From positions 1-64,000 of the forward strand of contig CAWFLT010000010.1 in assembly GCA_963816795.1 (NCBI GenBank): 64,000 bases of DNA, in the 5' to 3' direction. Shown here in pieces: positions 9,005 through 16,672 of the stretch (position 1 is its first letter; every line of letters starts with the position of its first letter). The translations under genes were made by a program, and so were the position numbers. This DNA comes from CAWFLT01 sp963816795. GTDB taxonomy: Bacteria > Acidobacteriota > Vicinamibacteria > Vicinamibacterales > SCN-69-37. The notes under the pieces are model-generated. The model saw nothing but the letters and a program-made list of their open reading frames with translations. It made no database searches and was not told the origin of the DNA.

Positions 9005-9811
9005 ATGATGGCTCGCATGCACAGACCAACTCTTCGACGATTCGCGTTCGCTACGGCTGTTCTCGCTGCGTGCTGGGTGACGGCCCACGCCCAACAGACG
9101 GCGCCGCCGCCGCCAGCCGGGCAGCGCGGACAAGGCGGGCGTGGCGGCGGCTTCGGCGGTCCACCGCCGGCGCCGGACGACACCGCGGGTTTCACCCAGA
9201 TCTTCGATGGCAAGTCGCTCGCCGGATGGGACGGCGATGCGACGTTCTGGCGCGCCGAGAACAACATGATTGTCGGCGAGAGCACGCCGGAAAAGCGCGT
9301 CACGGAGAACTCGTTCCTGATCTGGCGCGGCGGCACGGTGGGCGACTTCGAGCTCAAGATCGATTTCCGGATCAACGGCACCAACAGCGGCGTGCAGTAT
9401 CGCAGCAAGGAACGGCCCGACGTCGGCAAATGGGTGCTGCAGGGCTACCAGGCCGACCTTGACTTCGGAAATCAATTCACCGGGAACGTCCACGACGAGC
9501 GCGGCCCGCGCTTCTTTCTCGCGCGGCGCGGCAACGTCGTCCGGGGCGTCGACGGCGGCGGCAAGAAACAGGTGGGCGCCCTCGAGACGGCCGACGCCCT
9601 CAAGGCGTACGTCAAGGTCAACGATTGGAACCAGTTCCACATCGTCGCGCGCGGCTGGACGCTGATGCACTTCATCAACGGCCACCTCATGGCCGTCTTC
9701 ATCGACGAGGACTCGACGAACCGGATGGCGGAAGGCCTGCTCGGCCTGCAGATGCACGTCGGCGACCCGTTCAGGGTCGAATATCGGAATATCTGGTTGA
9801 AAAAGCAGTGA
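9005..9811 (+). CDS. Exported DUF1080 (3-keto-disaccharide hydrolase) domain protein
   Basis: This 268-residue protein has a signal peptide (LRRFAFATAVLAACWVTAHAQ), a glycine/proline-rich linker (about 32-58) and a DUF1080 beta-sandwich of the concanavalin fold (FTQIFDGKSLAGWDGDATFW to the C-terminus). The family includes 3-keto-glycoside hydrolases and carbohydrate-binding modules. The conserved pattern SGVQYRSKERPDVGKWVLQG is present. The ATG at 9017 (MHRPTL) is an alternative start. The gene stands alone between two inverted palindromic elements; the 3' element begins immediately after the stop codon. Confidence 0.88.
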   Translation: MMARMHRPTLRRFAFATAVLAACWVTAHAQQTAPPPPAGQRGQGGRGGGFGGPPPAPDDTAGFTQIFDGKSLAGWDGDATFWRAENNMIVGESTPEKRVTENSFLIWRGGTVGDFELKIDFRINGTNSGVQYRSKERPDVGKWVLQGYQADLDFGNQFTGNVHDERGPRFFLARRGNVVRGVDGGGKKQVGALETADALKAYVKVNDWNQFHIVARGWTLMHFINGHLMAVFIDEDSTNRMAEGLLGLQMHVGDPFRVEYRNIWLKKQ

Positions 9812-9889
9812 CCGCCCGAAGGCGAGCGTACGCGAGCCGTGAGGGCGCCGCGAATGGGGGTGGGGCCCCATTCGCAACTAAATAAGAGC
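9812..9889 (+). repeat. Palindromic G-rich element C
   Basis: The sequence runs from CCGCCCGAAGGCGAGCGTAC through GGCGCC to the core GCGAATGGGGGTGGGG, which pairs with CCCCATTCGC, then the tail AACTAAATAAGAG. The outer stem differs from other copies (GCGAATG/CATTCGC) yet still pairs exactly. It starts at the DUF1080 stop codon. Confidence 0.78.
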
Positions 9890-10201
9890 TTCCGGCCGAG
9901 TGCCGCCGCGCCGTCGCTGCCATGCCGCGGCCGGCGCGTGGACGGTCGATCGGGCTCCGGGAAGCTGGCCCCCTGCCGCCGCGCGATAGTTTCAGCGCGC
10001 GCTATGGCAAGGCCGCGCCGAAGCTTCGCGAAGGCGGGTCGAAATCGTTGTCTTCGTGCGCTCGCGTTTCGTACCTCGCGTGGCGCACGACCTCCTGACT
10101 ATCCGGCCTGGCGAGTCTTACGCTTCAGCAGGTCCGGTTTCCGCGGCCGCTTCGCCGGTGGCGCCGGATCAACACTGACCGTGGTGGCGCTCCGACGGGC
10201 C
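9890..10201. other. Intergenic region, no convincing gene
   Basis: No start-to-stop frame with family features was found. On the minus strand a basic frame ending at 10099 (KRPRKPDLLKRKTRQAG then stop) follows directly on the Lon-N gene in the +1 frame without a start codon of its own. It may be noise or a frameshifted tail. No terminator-like T-run was seen. Confidence 0.4.
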
Positions 10202-10813
10202 CTAGTGCGTGAGGTTCGGCGTGCCCGGCATCTTGGCCAGCAGTTGCTTCATCTCGAGCAGTTCCACAAGAGACTGTGCGCGCAGGCAGAGGTTGTCGCG
10301 CTCCAGGAGCGCCTGCTTCTCGAGCGGTTCGAGATCGAGGCTCTGCGCCAGCGTGTGCACAAGGTCCGCATCAGGCATCGAAGAGAGTGGGTCCGCGTAG
10401 GAGGCGCCGAGAAGCGCGGCGAGCTTGGCGCGAAGATCGCTCAGGGCGCTCTGTTCGTGATCTCCGAGCGGCGGATCGAGCAGGATCTCCACTGTGGCGC
10501 GTCTGTACGGGAGCGCGTGGTCTTCGGTGACGATGCGGAAGCGATCGAGCCCGCGCAGCAGGATGTTGTAGCGGCCGTCCTCGAGGCGCGCGGCATGGAC
10601 GATGACGCCGCTGCATCCGATCGGAAAGATGGGAGGCTTGCCGTCGTAGTCGGGCTCCCAGCCCGGCTGCAGGAGCACCATGCCGAGCCGGCGGTCGCTG
10701 TCGAGCACGTCCGCCGTGAGCGCTCGATACCGCGGCTCGAAGATGTGGAGCGGCAGCAGCACGCCGGGGAAGAGCACGACGTTCGGCAGCGGGAAGAGCG
10801 GGAGCAAGGTCAC
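10202..10813 (-). CDS. Lon N-terminal substrate-binding domain protein
   Basis: This 203-residue stand-alone LON substrate-binding domain (PF02190) opens with LLPLFPLPNVVLFPGVLLPLHIFEPRYR, the classic Lon-N start, and includes IFPIGCSGVIVHAARLEDGRYNILLRGLDRF. It lacks the AAA+ and protease domains of Lon, as in the YbdK-neighbour or cereblon-like small proteins. It probably binds protein or peptide ligands, but its role in bacteria is unknown. It lies 6 bp from the downstream lipoprotein stop and on the same strand, so the two may be co-transcribed. Confidence 0.9.
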   Translation of the reverse strand: MTLLPLFPLPNVVLFPGVLLPLHIFEPRYRALTADVLDSDRRLGMVLLQPGWEPDYDGKPPIFPIGCSGVIVHAARLEDGRYNILLRGLDRFRIVTEDHALPYRRATVEILLDPPLGDHEQSALSDLRAKLAALLGASYADPLSSMPDADLVHTLAQSLDLEPLEKQALLERDNLCLRAQSLVELLEMKQLLAKMPGTPNLTH

Positions 10814-10819
10814 GTCAGC

Positions 10820-11428
10820 CTACTTGACGATCGCGCCATCCCAGCCGGGCATCTTCGCGCGGTCCAGGCCCGCCACGTCGAAGGTGGCAGTCCGGGTGCC
10901 GCCGATCCTGATCGGAAACTCGATGCGGATCTGCTCAGCGTCCCTCGTGAGGCCCCACAAGGCGCGCGCGTCGTTGATGAACATCGCGATCGCTTCGTCC
11001 GTCTTTGGACGTCGCGCGGCCATCGGCTTCGGCGGCGCCGCGCCGGCCGTCACCTTGACGGTGCAGCTCCCGTAGCAGTCGAAGTCCCCGGCCGGCAGCA
11101 CGAGATAGCTGCTCCGGCCCCACGCGGGATGGTCGCGAAACACCAGCAGTACCGGTCGCGGCGTCTTGCCGTCGACGTCGATGTCCTTCGAAGATCTGAT
11201 CGACGCGGTCACCTGCTGCCCGCGCCCGGCCGGCACGGTGGTATACGTCCACAGATCCGTCAGGCGCTGGCGCTCCCGCCGCGTGTCGGCCTCTGCCCGC
11301 GCCTTGGCCTCTTCAGCGGCCCTGGCGCGGGCGGCGGCCGCAATGCCGTTGTCAGACGAGCGTTCGCCACAGCCGGTCAGCCCGCAGACGCCAGCGAGGA
11401 CGAGGACACTCAGGGCGGCTCTCAGCAA
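10820..11428 (-). CDS. Putative lipoprotein of unknown function
   Basis: This is about 202 residues from a TTG start at 11428. The N-terminus reads LRAALSVLVLAGVCGLTGC, a lipoprotein signal with an LTGC lipobox, followed by an alanine/glutamate-rich coiled helix (RARAAEEAKARAEADTRRER) and a beta-rich domain containing GDFDCYGSCTVKV. No family is recognised. The frame is open upstream to 11812, but that part is antisense to the cytochrome gene and carries no signal peptide. The start region coincides with the CATTGCC repeat tract at 11421-11464, so the repeat supplies the gene's first codons and probably displaces the original start. Confidence 0.6.
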   Translation of the reverse strand: MLRAALSVLVLAGVCGLTGCGERSSDNGIAAAARARAAEEAKARAEADTRRERQRLTDLWTYTTVPAGRGQQVTASIRSSKDIDVDGKTPRPVLLVFRDHPAWGRSSYLVLPAGDFDCYGSCTVKVTAGAAPPKPMAARRPKTDEAIAMFINDARALWGLTRDAEQIRIEFPIRIGGTRTATFDVAGLDRAKMPGWDGAIVK

Positions 11429-11464
11429 TGGGGCAATGAGGCAATTGGCAATGTGGCAATGACC
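11421..11464 (-). repeat. CATTGCC-type short repeat tract
   Basis: On the minus strand the tract reads as iterated CATTGCC, ATTGCC and CATTGCCCCATTGC units. The same unit recurs at about 59755-59800 (CATTGCCCCATTGCC). Here it overlaps the start of the lipoprotein gene. Confidence 0.55.
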
Positions 11465-11505
11465 GAGTGCTGATGGAAGCGAGCGGCTCGGCCGTGCGCG
11501 GCTTA

Positions 11506-12081
11506 CTACTTCCCTGTCGGCGGCTCCGCGATGATCGGATCCGGCACGTGATTGCTCACGGGCGGAATCGACTTGAGATACGCGAAGATCGCTTTCAGAT
11601 CGTCGTCGGTGAAGTTCCGGTACACCGGCCAGGGCATGGGCGGCAGGATGGGACGTGACGTGCCCATGTGCTTGCCTTCGCGAATGGCCTTGATGAACAG
11701 GTCTTCGGTCCACGCCGCCAGCCCCGACGGATCGGGCGTCAGGTTCGCGGTATAGGAAATGCCCCACGGGCCCGACCATGCCGTGAACGTATTGTTCGCC
11801 GCGGCCAGCCACCCCGCCGGCAACTTTGGCGCCTCGACTTTGACGTTCTCGGGATGCCCTGACAGCATCCGCTCCATGTCCGGCTCCGGCCCGTTCGGGC
11901 CCATCTTGGCCGGCGTGTGGCAGTCGTGGCAGGCGGAGGTATTTACGAGGTATTTGCCGCGCTCGACCGGCGAGACGGCCGGTGCGGCGGTTGGTGGCGG
12001 TGGTACCGCGGCCGGCGCCTGCGCGCAGCCCGCGATGACGAGAATCCCGAAAGCGACCGAAGAACGAAGGATCAATCTCAC
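11506..12081 (-). CDS. Mono-haem c-type cytochrome lipoprotein
   Basis: This 191-residue protein starts MRLILRSSVAFGILVIAGC (lipobox IAGC, Cys19), followed by a proline/alanine linker, then a cytochrome c domain with the haem motif CHDCH at residues 51-55. A likely distal methionine lies in ILPPMPWPVY (about 148). The C-terminal DDDLKAIFAYLKSIPPV is the usual last helix of class I cytochromes. It is probably anchored in the periplasm or to the outer membrane and carries electrons for an alcohol, sugar or thiosulfate oxidoreductase. No such partner gene is adjacent. Confidence 0.88.
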   Translation of the reverse strand: MRLILRSSVAFGILVIAGCAQAPAAVPPPPTAAPAVSPVERGKYLVNTSACHDCHTPAKMGPNGPEPDMERMLSGHPENVKVEAPKLPAGWLAAANNTFTAWSGPWGISYTANLTPDPSGLAAWTEDLFIKAIREGKHMGTSRPILPPMPWPVYRNFTDDDLKAIFAYLKSIPPVSNHVPDPIIAEPPTGK

Positions 12082-12137
12082 GCGCTCCTCCTGGGGATAA
12101 GGGCGGAAGAGTATAGATCGATTCGCGGCCGCCCCGC

Positions 12138-12551
12138 CTACTGGCCTTGCGCGGGTTCGGGTTGATGGAGGAGCATCCAGGACGTGCCGAACTTGTCGCG
12201 CAGCATCGCGAACCGATTCGCGAAGGGCGTCTTTTCCATTTTCATGAAGATCTCGCCGCCGTCCGTGAGGAGCGCGTACACCCGCTCGGCCTCCGTCTCA
12301 CTGTCCAGCGTGAGCGTCAGATAGGCACTGCGCATGGGCTCGGCCTGCGGAATATCCGCCCCCATGAGCACGGTCGTGCCGATCTCAATGCGCGCGTGAA
12401 GGATCTTCTCCCGCCACTCGGCAGGGACACCGGGATTGGGCTGCTCCCCATGCCGGACCATTCCCGTGATCCTGCCGCCAAGCTGTTGCTCATAGAAGCG
12501 GAACGCCGGCTCGCAATTGCCGCGGTAGTTCAGATAGATGTCGAGTGTCAT
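12138..12551 (-). CDS. PhnB-like VOC superfamily protein
   Basis: This 137-residue protein contains NCEPAFRFYEQQLGGRI, the usual PhnB opening, and ends with DKFGTSWMLLHQPE, the usual PhnB end. The fold is a glyoxalase/bleomycin-resistance (VOC) beta-alpha-beta module. PhnB-like proteins have no settled enzyme activity. ATG 12551 directly precedes the conserved MTLDIYLNYRGNCEPAF, so the start is well placed. The gene has no obvious operon partner. Confidence 0.9.
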   Translation of the reverse strand: MTLDIYLNYRGNCEPAFRFYEQQLGGRITGMVRHGEQPNPGVPAEWREKILHARIEIGTTVLMGADIPQAEPMRSAYLTLTLDSETEAERVYALLTDGGEIFMKMEKTPFANRFAMLRDKFGTSWMLLHQPEPAQGQ

Positions 12552-12602
12552 TTACACCAGAGTGTATCGCGCCCGTCTTGAGCAGTTCAGGCGCCCGCTG
12601 TT

Positions 12603-14383
12603 TCAGGGTGTCCGGCCCGGGCTCGTGGACATCGTGGACACGCCGCCGGTGACCTTCGACCAGTAGCCGATCCACGCCGCGCCGATGCCCTCGAGCTGCG
12701 CTGAGCATCGCGCGCGCTCGGCTGCCGGCCGTGCAGCGTCACGGCGACGATCGCGGTGTTGAGCGCCTTCGGCGAATTCTCGAACGACGGCACGCGCGGT
12801 CCGTTGTGCGCGATCACGTCCTGAATCGTGATCGGTCACCTTCTCGGCCTTCGACGATGTTCTGGCCCTCCGGCGTGCGGCCGACGTTCTGCTGATTCCG
12901 CAGGATGAAGAAGTCCGGCACCTTGGACGCCGGCAGGAAGCCCATGAGATAGAGCTCGAGATACGAGAAGCCCGACGCAGGATTCATCGTGCCGCTCGCG
13001 AGCTGCGTGAACGTGCCGTCGCCGTTGTCCTTCCAGTTCGCGCCGCCCATGATGGACGCTTCGACCGGCCGGCTGAACGGGAACGGCACCGGCGTGCTCA
13101 CGCTCCCCGGCCAGTGCGTCGCGCCGGACATCCCCCAGGGATCGTGCGGCCCGCGCAGCTCGATCGTTTCACCGTTGACGATCGCGCGCGTGCGGGTGGA
13201 CCAGCGGTGCGCGAGCTCGTGACCGATCTGCGCGACGGCCATGTTGTATCCGGCGTAGCGGCCGTCGGGATGCTGCTCCTGCGCCTGCACGGCGCCGACC
13301 CACACCGGCTGGATACCACGTCACCTGCAGACGGCCCTGACTGCAGTAGTCCTGCAGGCGCATCCCGATGTCCATGCGCGGGCCGAGGCCGCTGACCTTC
13401 TGGCCGATGTCGCCCACGCTGCGCGTGCCGGCTTCCTGATCGTCGACGCGAAAGTCCGAGTACCAGACCATGAAGTCGAAGCGGTCGCCGAGCGCCTGAA
13501 TCACCGTGCACGCCATGGTTCGAGAGCCCGGCAGGCCGTAGTGATGGAACGCCTCGAAGATCACGGGCCTCGGCGGCATCCGTCGGCTTCACGGATGAGA
13601 GGTCGATGGACTGTCGTCGCCGGCGCGCCGCCGGCCGGCACGGTGTAGACGCCGACGACCGCATCGCGCGCGGTCATCTCCCGGTAGGACAGATCGATCC
13701 GCCCATCCTGATGGAGCACGGCCTGATAGTTGTGCGGCGTCCGCGTGAACGTCACGTCCTGCTGTCCGCTCGTCGGGCTCGCTCGTGTCCCACGTCATGA
13801 CCACGCGGTCGTCGAGCTCGTTCACGTAGCGCGTGCCGTTCATCCGCTGCTTGAGGAACGCGGCGATGAGCGGAATCTTGTTGACGATGTCGGGACCGAC
13901 GTGCTGCAGGTGGACGAAGCGGTCCAAGCCCGAGGTCGTTGTAGCCGCCGCCGAAGGTGATGAGGCCCGTGGCCGTCACCTGCATCGCGTCCCAGTTCCT
14001 GCCGGAGAACGGGAACTGGAACTTCGTGAGGCGGACTTCGTTGCCCTGCAGCGGCGTGCCGGTCGCCGCGTCCCACTGCAGCGGCAGGTTCTCCGCGCGG
14101 AATCCGCCCGCCGCTCGGCGCGACAGGCGTGAACCGGATCGTGCGCTTGTCGAGATCGAACAGGTTCTGCTGCGATGACGCCCTCGTCGAGCTCGAGCAG
14201 AATGATGTTGCCGCGCGTCGTGATGTTGCCGATCTTGCGGCCGGGCACCTGCTTCACGTCGGCGCCGCCGCGTTCGGTGTTCGAGTTGGCGTTCACGCGT
14301 TGCTGCGCGGCCCGCGCGCCCGTGAGGGCACAGAGGGCGACCAGCGCGGCGCACAAGATCATCGTCACCGTTCGAGTCTTCAT
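12603..14383 (-). CDS. Secreted HExxH zinc-metalloprotease-like protein, many frameshifts
   Basis: A single gene of about 590 codons can be followed through six or more frame changes. It begins MKTRTVTMILCAALVALCAL (signal peptide, ATG 14383), continues through LPLQWDAATGTPLQG, FPFSGRNWDAMQVTATGLI, FEAFHHYGLPGSRTMACTVI and GRYAGYNMAVAQIGHELAHRW, and ends near 12603. HELAH fits the gluzincin zinc motif HExxH. The protein quality in each frame is high, so the breaks look like base-calling indels, not decay. No close family is recognised. Its start overlaps the upstream membrane gene by 4 bp. Confidence 0.6.
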
Positions 14384-14904
14384 GTGAGTCGCTCGCGCCT
14401 GATGCCCCAGACGATCGGCAGGCCGACAAACGCCATGTGAATGCCGAGCTGCGGCCAGCCCATTGCACCGGGCCATCGTGGTGCTGTGCCCAGATAGAGG
14501 CTGCGCACCCACGACAGCGCCGGCAGCGTGCCGTAATTCATGGCACAGAACACGATCACGCCGTAGAGAGGCCCGACGATCCAGAGCGGTGCCGTGCGCA
14601 GGAACGCGATGCGCCGGCTGAGCGCGTAGAACACGAGCGTCGCCGTGAGCGCGACCGTGAAGTGCATCGCGAGGCCGATCGTGGCCATGCCGGCGCCGCC
14701 GTTGACCGCCGCGCTCCCCCAGAGTGCCGAGGCCACGCCGCGCAGGACCTGCGCGGGCGTGCGGCCAGCCTGACTCCAGGCTTGAACGCAGGCGGCCGCG
14801 ATGTCGAGCACGCCGCAGAGCAGCCAGCCCGTGAGAATCGCCTGGCCGGTCGTCACGGCAGGCGCGGACAGCGTCGGTCCCGGGGCGCGTAAATCGCTCG
14901 GCAC
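14380..14904 (-). CDS. Small integral membrane protein, unknown function
   Basis: This 174-residue protein has four predicted membrane helices: about 20-42 (TGWLLCGVLDIAAACVQAW), 66-90, 97-125 (LWIVGPLYGVIVFCAMNYG) and 147-165 (LGIHMAFVGLPIVWGI). It resembles uncharacterised YagU/DUF1440-like four-helix proteins in layout, but no defining motif was recognised. Its stop overlaps the metalloprotease start (ATGA), which suggests a shared transcript. Confidence 0.65.
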   Translation of the reverse strand: MPSDLRAPGPTLSAPAVTTGQAILTGWLLCGVLDIAAACVQAWSQAGRTPAQVLRGVASALWGSAAVNGGAGMATIGLAMHFTVALTATLVFYALSRRIAFLRTAPLWIVGPLYGVIVFCAMNYGTLPALSWVRSLYLGTAPRWPGAMGWPQLGIHMAFVGLPIVWGIRRERLT

Positions 14905-14928
14905 GAAGAGCAGAGTGTATCGCGCCAG

Positions 14929-15041
14929 TTACTTGAGCAGTTTCAGAAACGCAATGATGTCTCTCTGATCCTGCTCCGTCACGATGAGCGGCGGGGTGCC
15001 GTCGATCGAGGGATCCGTGACGAAGGCGAAGAACTGCGCGT
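14929..15041 (-). pseudogene. Remnant of a di-haem cytochrome c peroxidase 3' end
   Basis: About 113 bp match the last codons of the gene at 19466-20635 nearly perfectly, with the same TAA stop and C-terminus (DQRDIIAFLKLLK). The match stops abruptly at GAACTGCGCGT, after which the 15.05 kb module begins. It is a fragment left by duplication or recombination and has no upstream coding part. Confidence 0.85.
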
Positions 15042-15057
15042 CAACTGACCCTCGGCC

Positions 15058-15073
15058 TGTGCACTAGCGAACA
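15058..15073. promoter_or_regulatory. Crp/Fnr-like site 1 (TGTGC-N6-GAACA)
   Basis: TGTGC ACTAGC GAACA matches the TGTGC-N6-GCACA pattern in 9 of 10 arm positions. It lies 50 bp upstream of the ATG at 15123. The second module copy has an equivalent at 30960-30975. Confidence 0.5.
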
Positions 15074-15122
15074 GCGGAGAGAACGGGGAAGCGTTAGCGT
15101 GGTGCCGGGAAACAACACGCTC

Positions 15123-15356
15123 ATGTCCGTCAGAGTCACCCTCAACGTCCTGCTGCCCAGCTGGATCATGCTCATCGGGCTCGCCTTCTTCAACGCTCGA
15201 CCACTGGGCACGGCGCTGAGCCTCTCACTGTTCATCGTCTTGATCGTGGTGATTCCGGCGCTCGTGCTCATCCCCGGCGCGGTCGGCGCGCGCGCGCTGG
15301 CGCGCACGAAAAGCCAGATCGTGAGAACGTGGCGCCGCTCGAAGTGGCGGCGCTGA
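15123..15356 (+). CDS. Small two-helix membrane protein (module copy 1)
   Basis: This 77-residue protein has two membrane helices, about 9-26 (PSWIMLIGLAFFNARPLG) and 31-55 (LSLFIVLIVVIPALVLIPG), and a basic C-terminus (TWRRSKWRR). No family name is recognised. A near-identical paralogue lies at 31021-31254. It is convergent with the GlsB/YeaQ-like gene; the two stop codons abut. An upstream Crp/Fnr-like site suggests it belongs to the module regulon. An in-frame GTG at 15099 is a less likely start. Confidence 0.7.
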   Translation: MSVRVTLNVLLPSWIMLIGLAFFNARPLGTALSLSLFIVLIVVIPALVLIPGAVGARALARTKSQIVRTWRRSKWRR

Positions 15357-15647
15357 TCAAGACCTCGCCCATCGCCGCCCCGAAACCAGGTGAAGAAGCG
15401 CCACGACCAGGGCCGCTCCGACGATCGACCAGATGATGGGAAAACTCTGGCCGCTCCAGTGGAGCATGAACGGCTCGGAGAGATGGAGTTGACCCGCGAC
15501 CCACGGCCCGAGGAGGGCGCCGATGAAACCGAGGGCGATCGAGGTGATCATCCCGCCTCTCACCCCTCCCGCGAGCGCCTTGCCGACGGCACCGCAAATG
15601 AGTGCGATCACAAGCAGAACGATGAGCGCCGGCAGTGTGAGGGTCAT
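15357..15647 (-). CDS. GlsB/YeaQ/YmgE family small membrane protein
   Basis: This 96-residue protein has three membrane helices and the family pattern: LIVLLVIALICGAVGKALAG, then GGMITSIALGFIGALLGPWV and SIVGAALVVALLHLV. Members were called transglycosylase-associated proteins and are typical general-stress membrane proteins of unknown mechanism. ATG 15647 starts right at the first helix. A Crp/Fnr-like site lies 49 bp upstream. In the second module copy only the last 26 or so codons survive (31255-31332). Confidence 0.88.
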   Translation of the reverse strand: MTLTLPALIVLLVIALICGAVGKALAGGVRGGMITSIALGFIGALLGPWVAGQLHLSEPFMLHWSGQSFPIIWSIVGAALVVALLHLVSGRRWARS

Positions 15648-15695
15648 CTTGGGGAAACTCCTGCCGACATCCTGCGCCCAGCCGCCAAGGACGTC

Positions 15696-15711
15696 TGTTC
15701 GCTTGTGCACA
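15696..15711. promoter_or_regulatory. Crp/Fnr-like site 2 (TGTTC-N6-GCACA)
   Basis: TGTTC GCTTGT GCACA has one mismatch to TGTGC-N6-GCACA and shares the CTTGT spacer of sites 3 and 6. It is 49 bp upstream of the GlsB/YeaQ start. Confidence 0.55.
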
Positions 15712-15738
15712 CACCCGTGGGCCGCGCTGTCACCTTCA

Positions 15739-16464
15739 TCAGCGGCCGCCCGTCCTGTCCGACTGGTTGTAAGGCGCGCGCTTCTGCAGCACGTCCACGA
15801 GCGCCTGGCCCGAGGCCGGCACACTCACGGTCCCGGTGATGATCTGGCGCGCAGTGATCTTGCGTCCGTACACCTGTTCGGTGGCATCGTCGTCGGGTCG
15901 GAGCGACGTGCCCTGGAGCGAGATGCCGGCGAAGAGCCCACGCGAACGTGAATAGCTGAGGATTTCGGCGCGCATGGACGCATCCGTCGACGCGTTGATG
16001 GTCCGTCCCTTGGGTCCAGCCGCGGCCGAGGCTTCGCCCCCGAGCGTGATCTTGCTATTCAGCAACGCGTCGACACCGCGCGGGTTCATGATCATCAAGA
16101 CGACGTCAGTGGATTCCGCGCCGAGCTGAAGGCCGACGCTGCCGTTTTCGATGGCGTACATGGCCGGCGCGCCCCACGCTCCGTTGAACGCCTTGCCGGA
16201 GCGACAGACCATCGCGCCGCGTCCGTAGCTGCCGCCGAGGCCCAGCGCGACCGTGGTCATTGACGGAATGACGATGACGCACTCGGCGTTGTCCAGGATC
16301 TCCTGCGGGACGTTGTCCGGGACGTTCAGGACTTCGTTCATCACGACGCCGCAGGCGGCGAGCCGTTCCTGTTCCTTGTTCTGATCCTTCTCTTTGTCCG
16401 CGGCGCCGACCGTCGCGGCGGCGACGACGAAGCAGAGTGCGAGACCGAGATGACGACGAGACAT
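15739..16464 (-). CDS. SYLF/Ysc84 lipid-binding domain protein, exported
   Basis: This 241-residue protein has a signal peptide (RHLGLALCFVVAAATVGAA, about 4-22), a charged linker (KEKDQNKEQE), then a complete Ysc84/SYLF domain: VPQEILDNAECVIVIPSM, GLGGSYGRGAMVCR, WGAPAMYAIENGSVGLQLGA, and VLMIMNPRGVDALL. SYLF domains bind phosphoinositides in eukaryotes; bacterial versions are periplasmic or lipoprotein forms of unknown role. The C-terminal part (ARQIITGTVSVPASGQALVDVLQ) is usual. It is divergent from the AI-2E-type gene, with two Crp/Fnr-like sites in between. Confidence 0.9.
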   Translation of the reverse strand: MSRRHLGLALCFVVAAATVGAADKEKDQNKEQERLAACGVVMNEVLNVPDNVPQEILDNAECVIVIPSMTTVALGLGGSYGRGAMVCRSGKAFNGAWGAPAMYAIENGSVGLQLGAESTDVVLMIMNPRGVDALLNSKITLGGEASAAAGPKGRTINASTDASMRAEILSYSRSRGLFAGISLQGTSLRPDDDATEQVYGRKITARQIITGTVSVPASGQALVDVLQKRAPYNQSDRTGGR

Positions 16465-16584
16465 AGGGACACCTCTCGAATGGCGGTGGACGACGGCGAG
16501 TTCCAAGTGGGAGCGCGGTGAGACGCCGTGCGACGTGCGGAGATCCGGTGGTCAGCCATCGTAGCGCCAGGAGCCCGGCGCGTC

Positions 16585-16600
16585 TGTGCTCTTGTGCACA
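16585..16600. promoter_or_regulatory. Crp/Fnr-like site 3, perfect TGTGC-N6-GCACA
   Basis: TGTGC TCTTGT GCACA is a perfect inverted repeat with a 6-bp spacer, the geometry of Crp/Fnr operators. It lies between two divergent genes, 121 bp from the SYLF start and 73 bp from the AI-2E-type start. The 20-odd bases before it (CCAGGAGCCCGGCGCG) are also repeated at site 6. Confidence 0.62.
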
Positions 16601-16620
16601 CGCTCCTCGCAGGGCAGCCT

Positions 16621-16636
16621 GTGCTGTAGCGGACAG
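16621..16636. promoter_or_regulatory. Crp/Fnr-like site 4 (TGTGC-N6-GGACA)
   Basis: TGTGC TGTAGC GGACA has one arm mismatch to the pattern and lies 37 bp before the GTG start at 16673. Together with site 3 it forms a tandem pair spaced 36 bp apart centre to centre. Confidence 0.45.
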
Positions 16637-16672
16637 CGGGCAACTCGTGCGCGCGATAGCGTCGTCGCTGTC

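Noticed and set aside
9840..9893. Rho-independent terminator after the DUF1080 gene
   Set aside because: A strong hairpin is present, but it is followed by an A-rich tail (AACTAAATAA) and not by T residues on the coding strand.
10099..10200. Small basic protein (KRPRKPDLLKRKTRQAG)
   Set aside because: The frame has no start codon of its own and merely continues from the +1 frame of the Lon-N gene; kept only as a remark.
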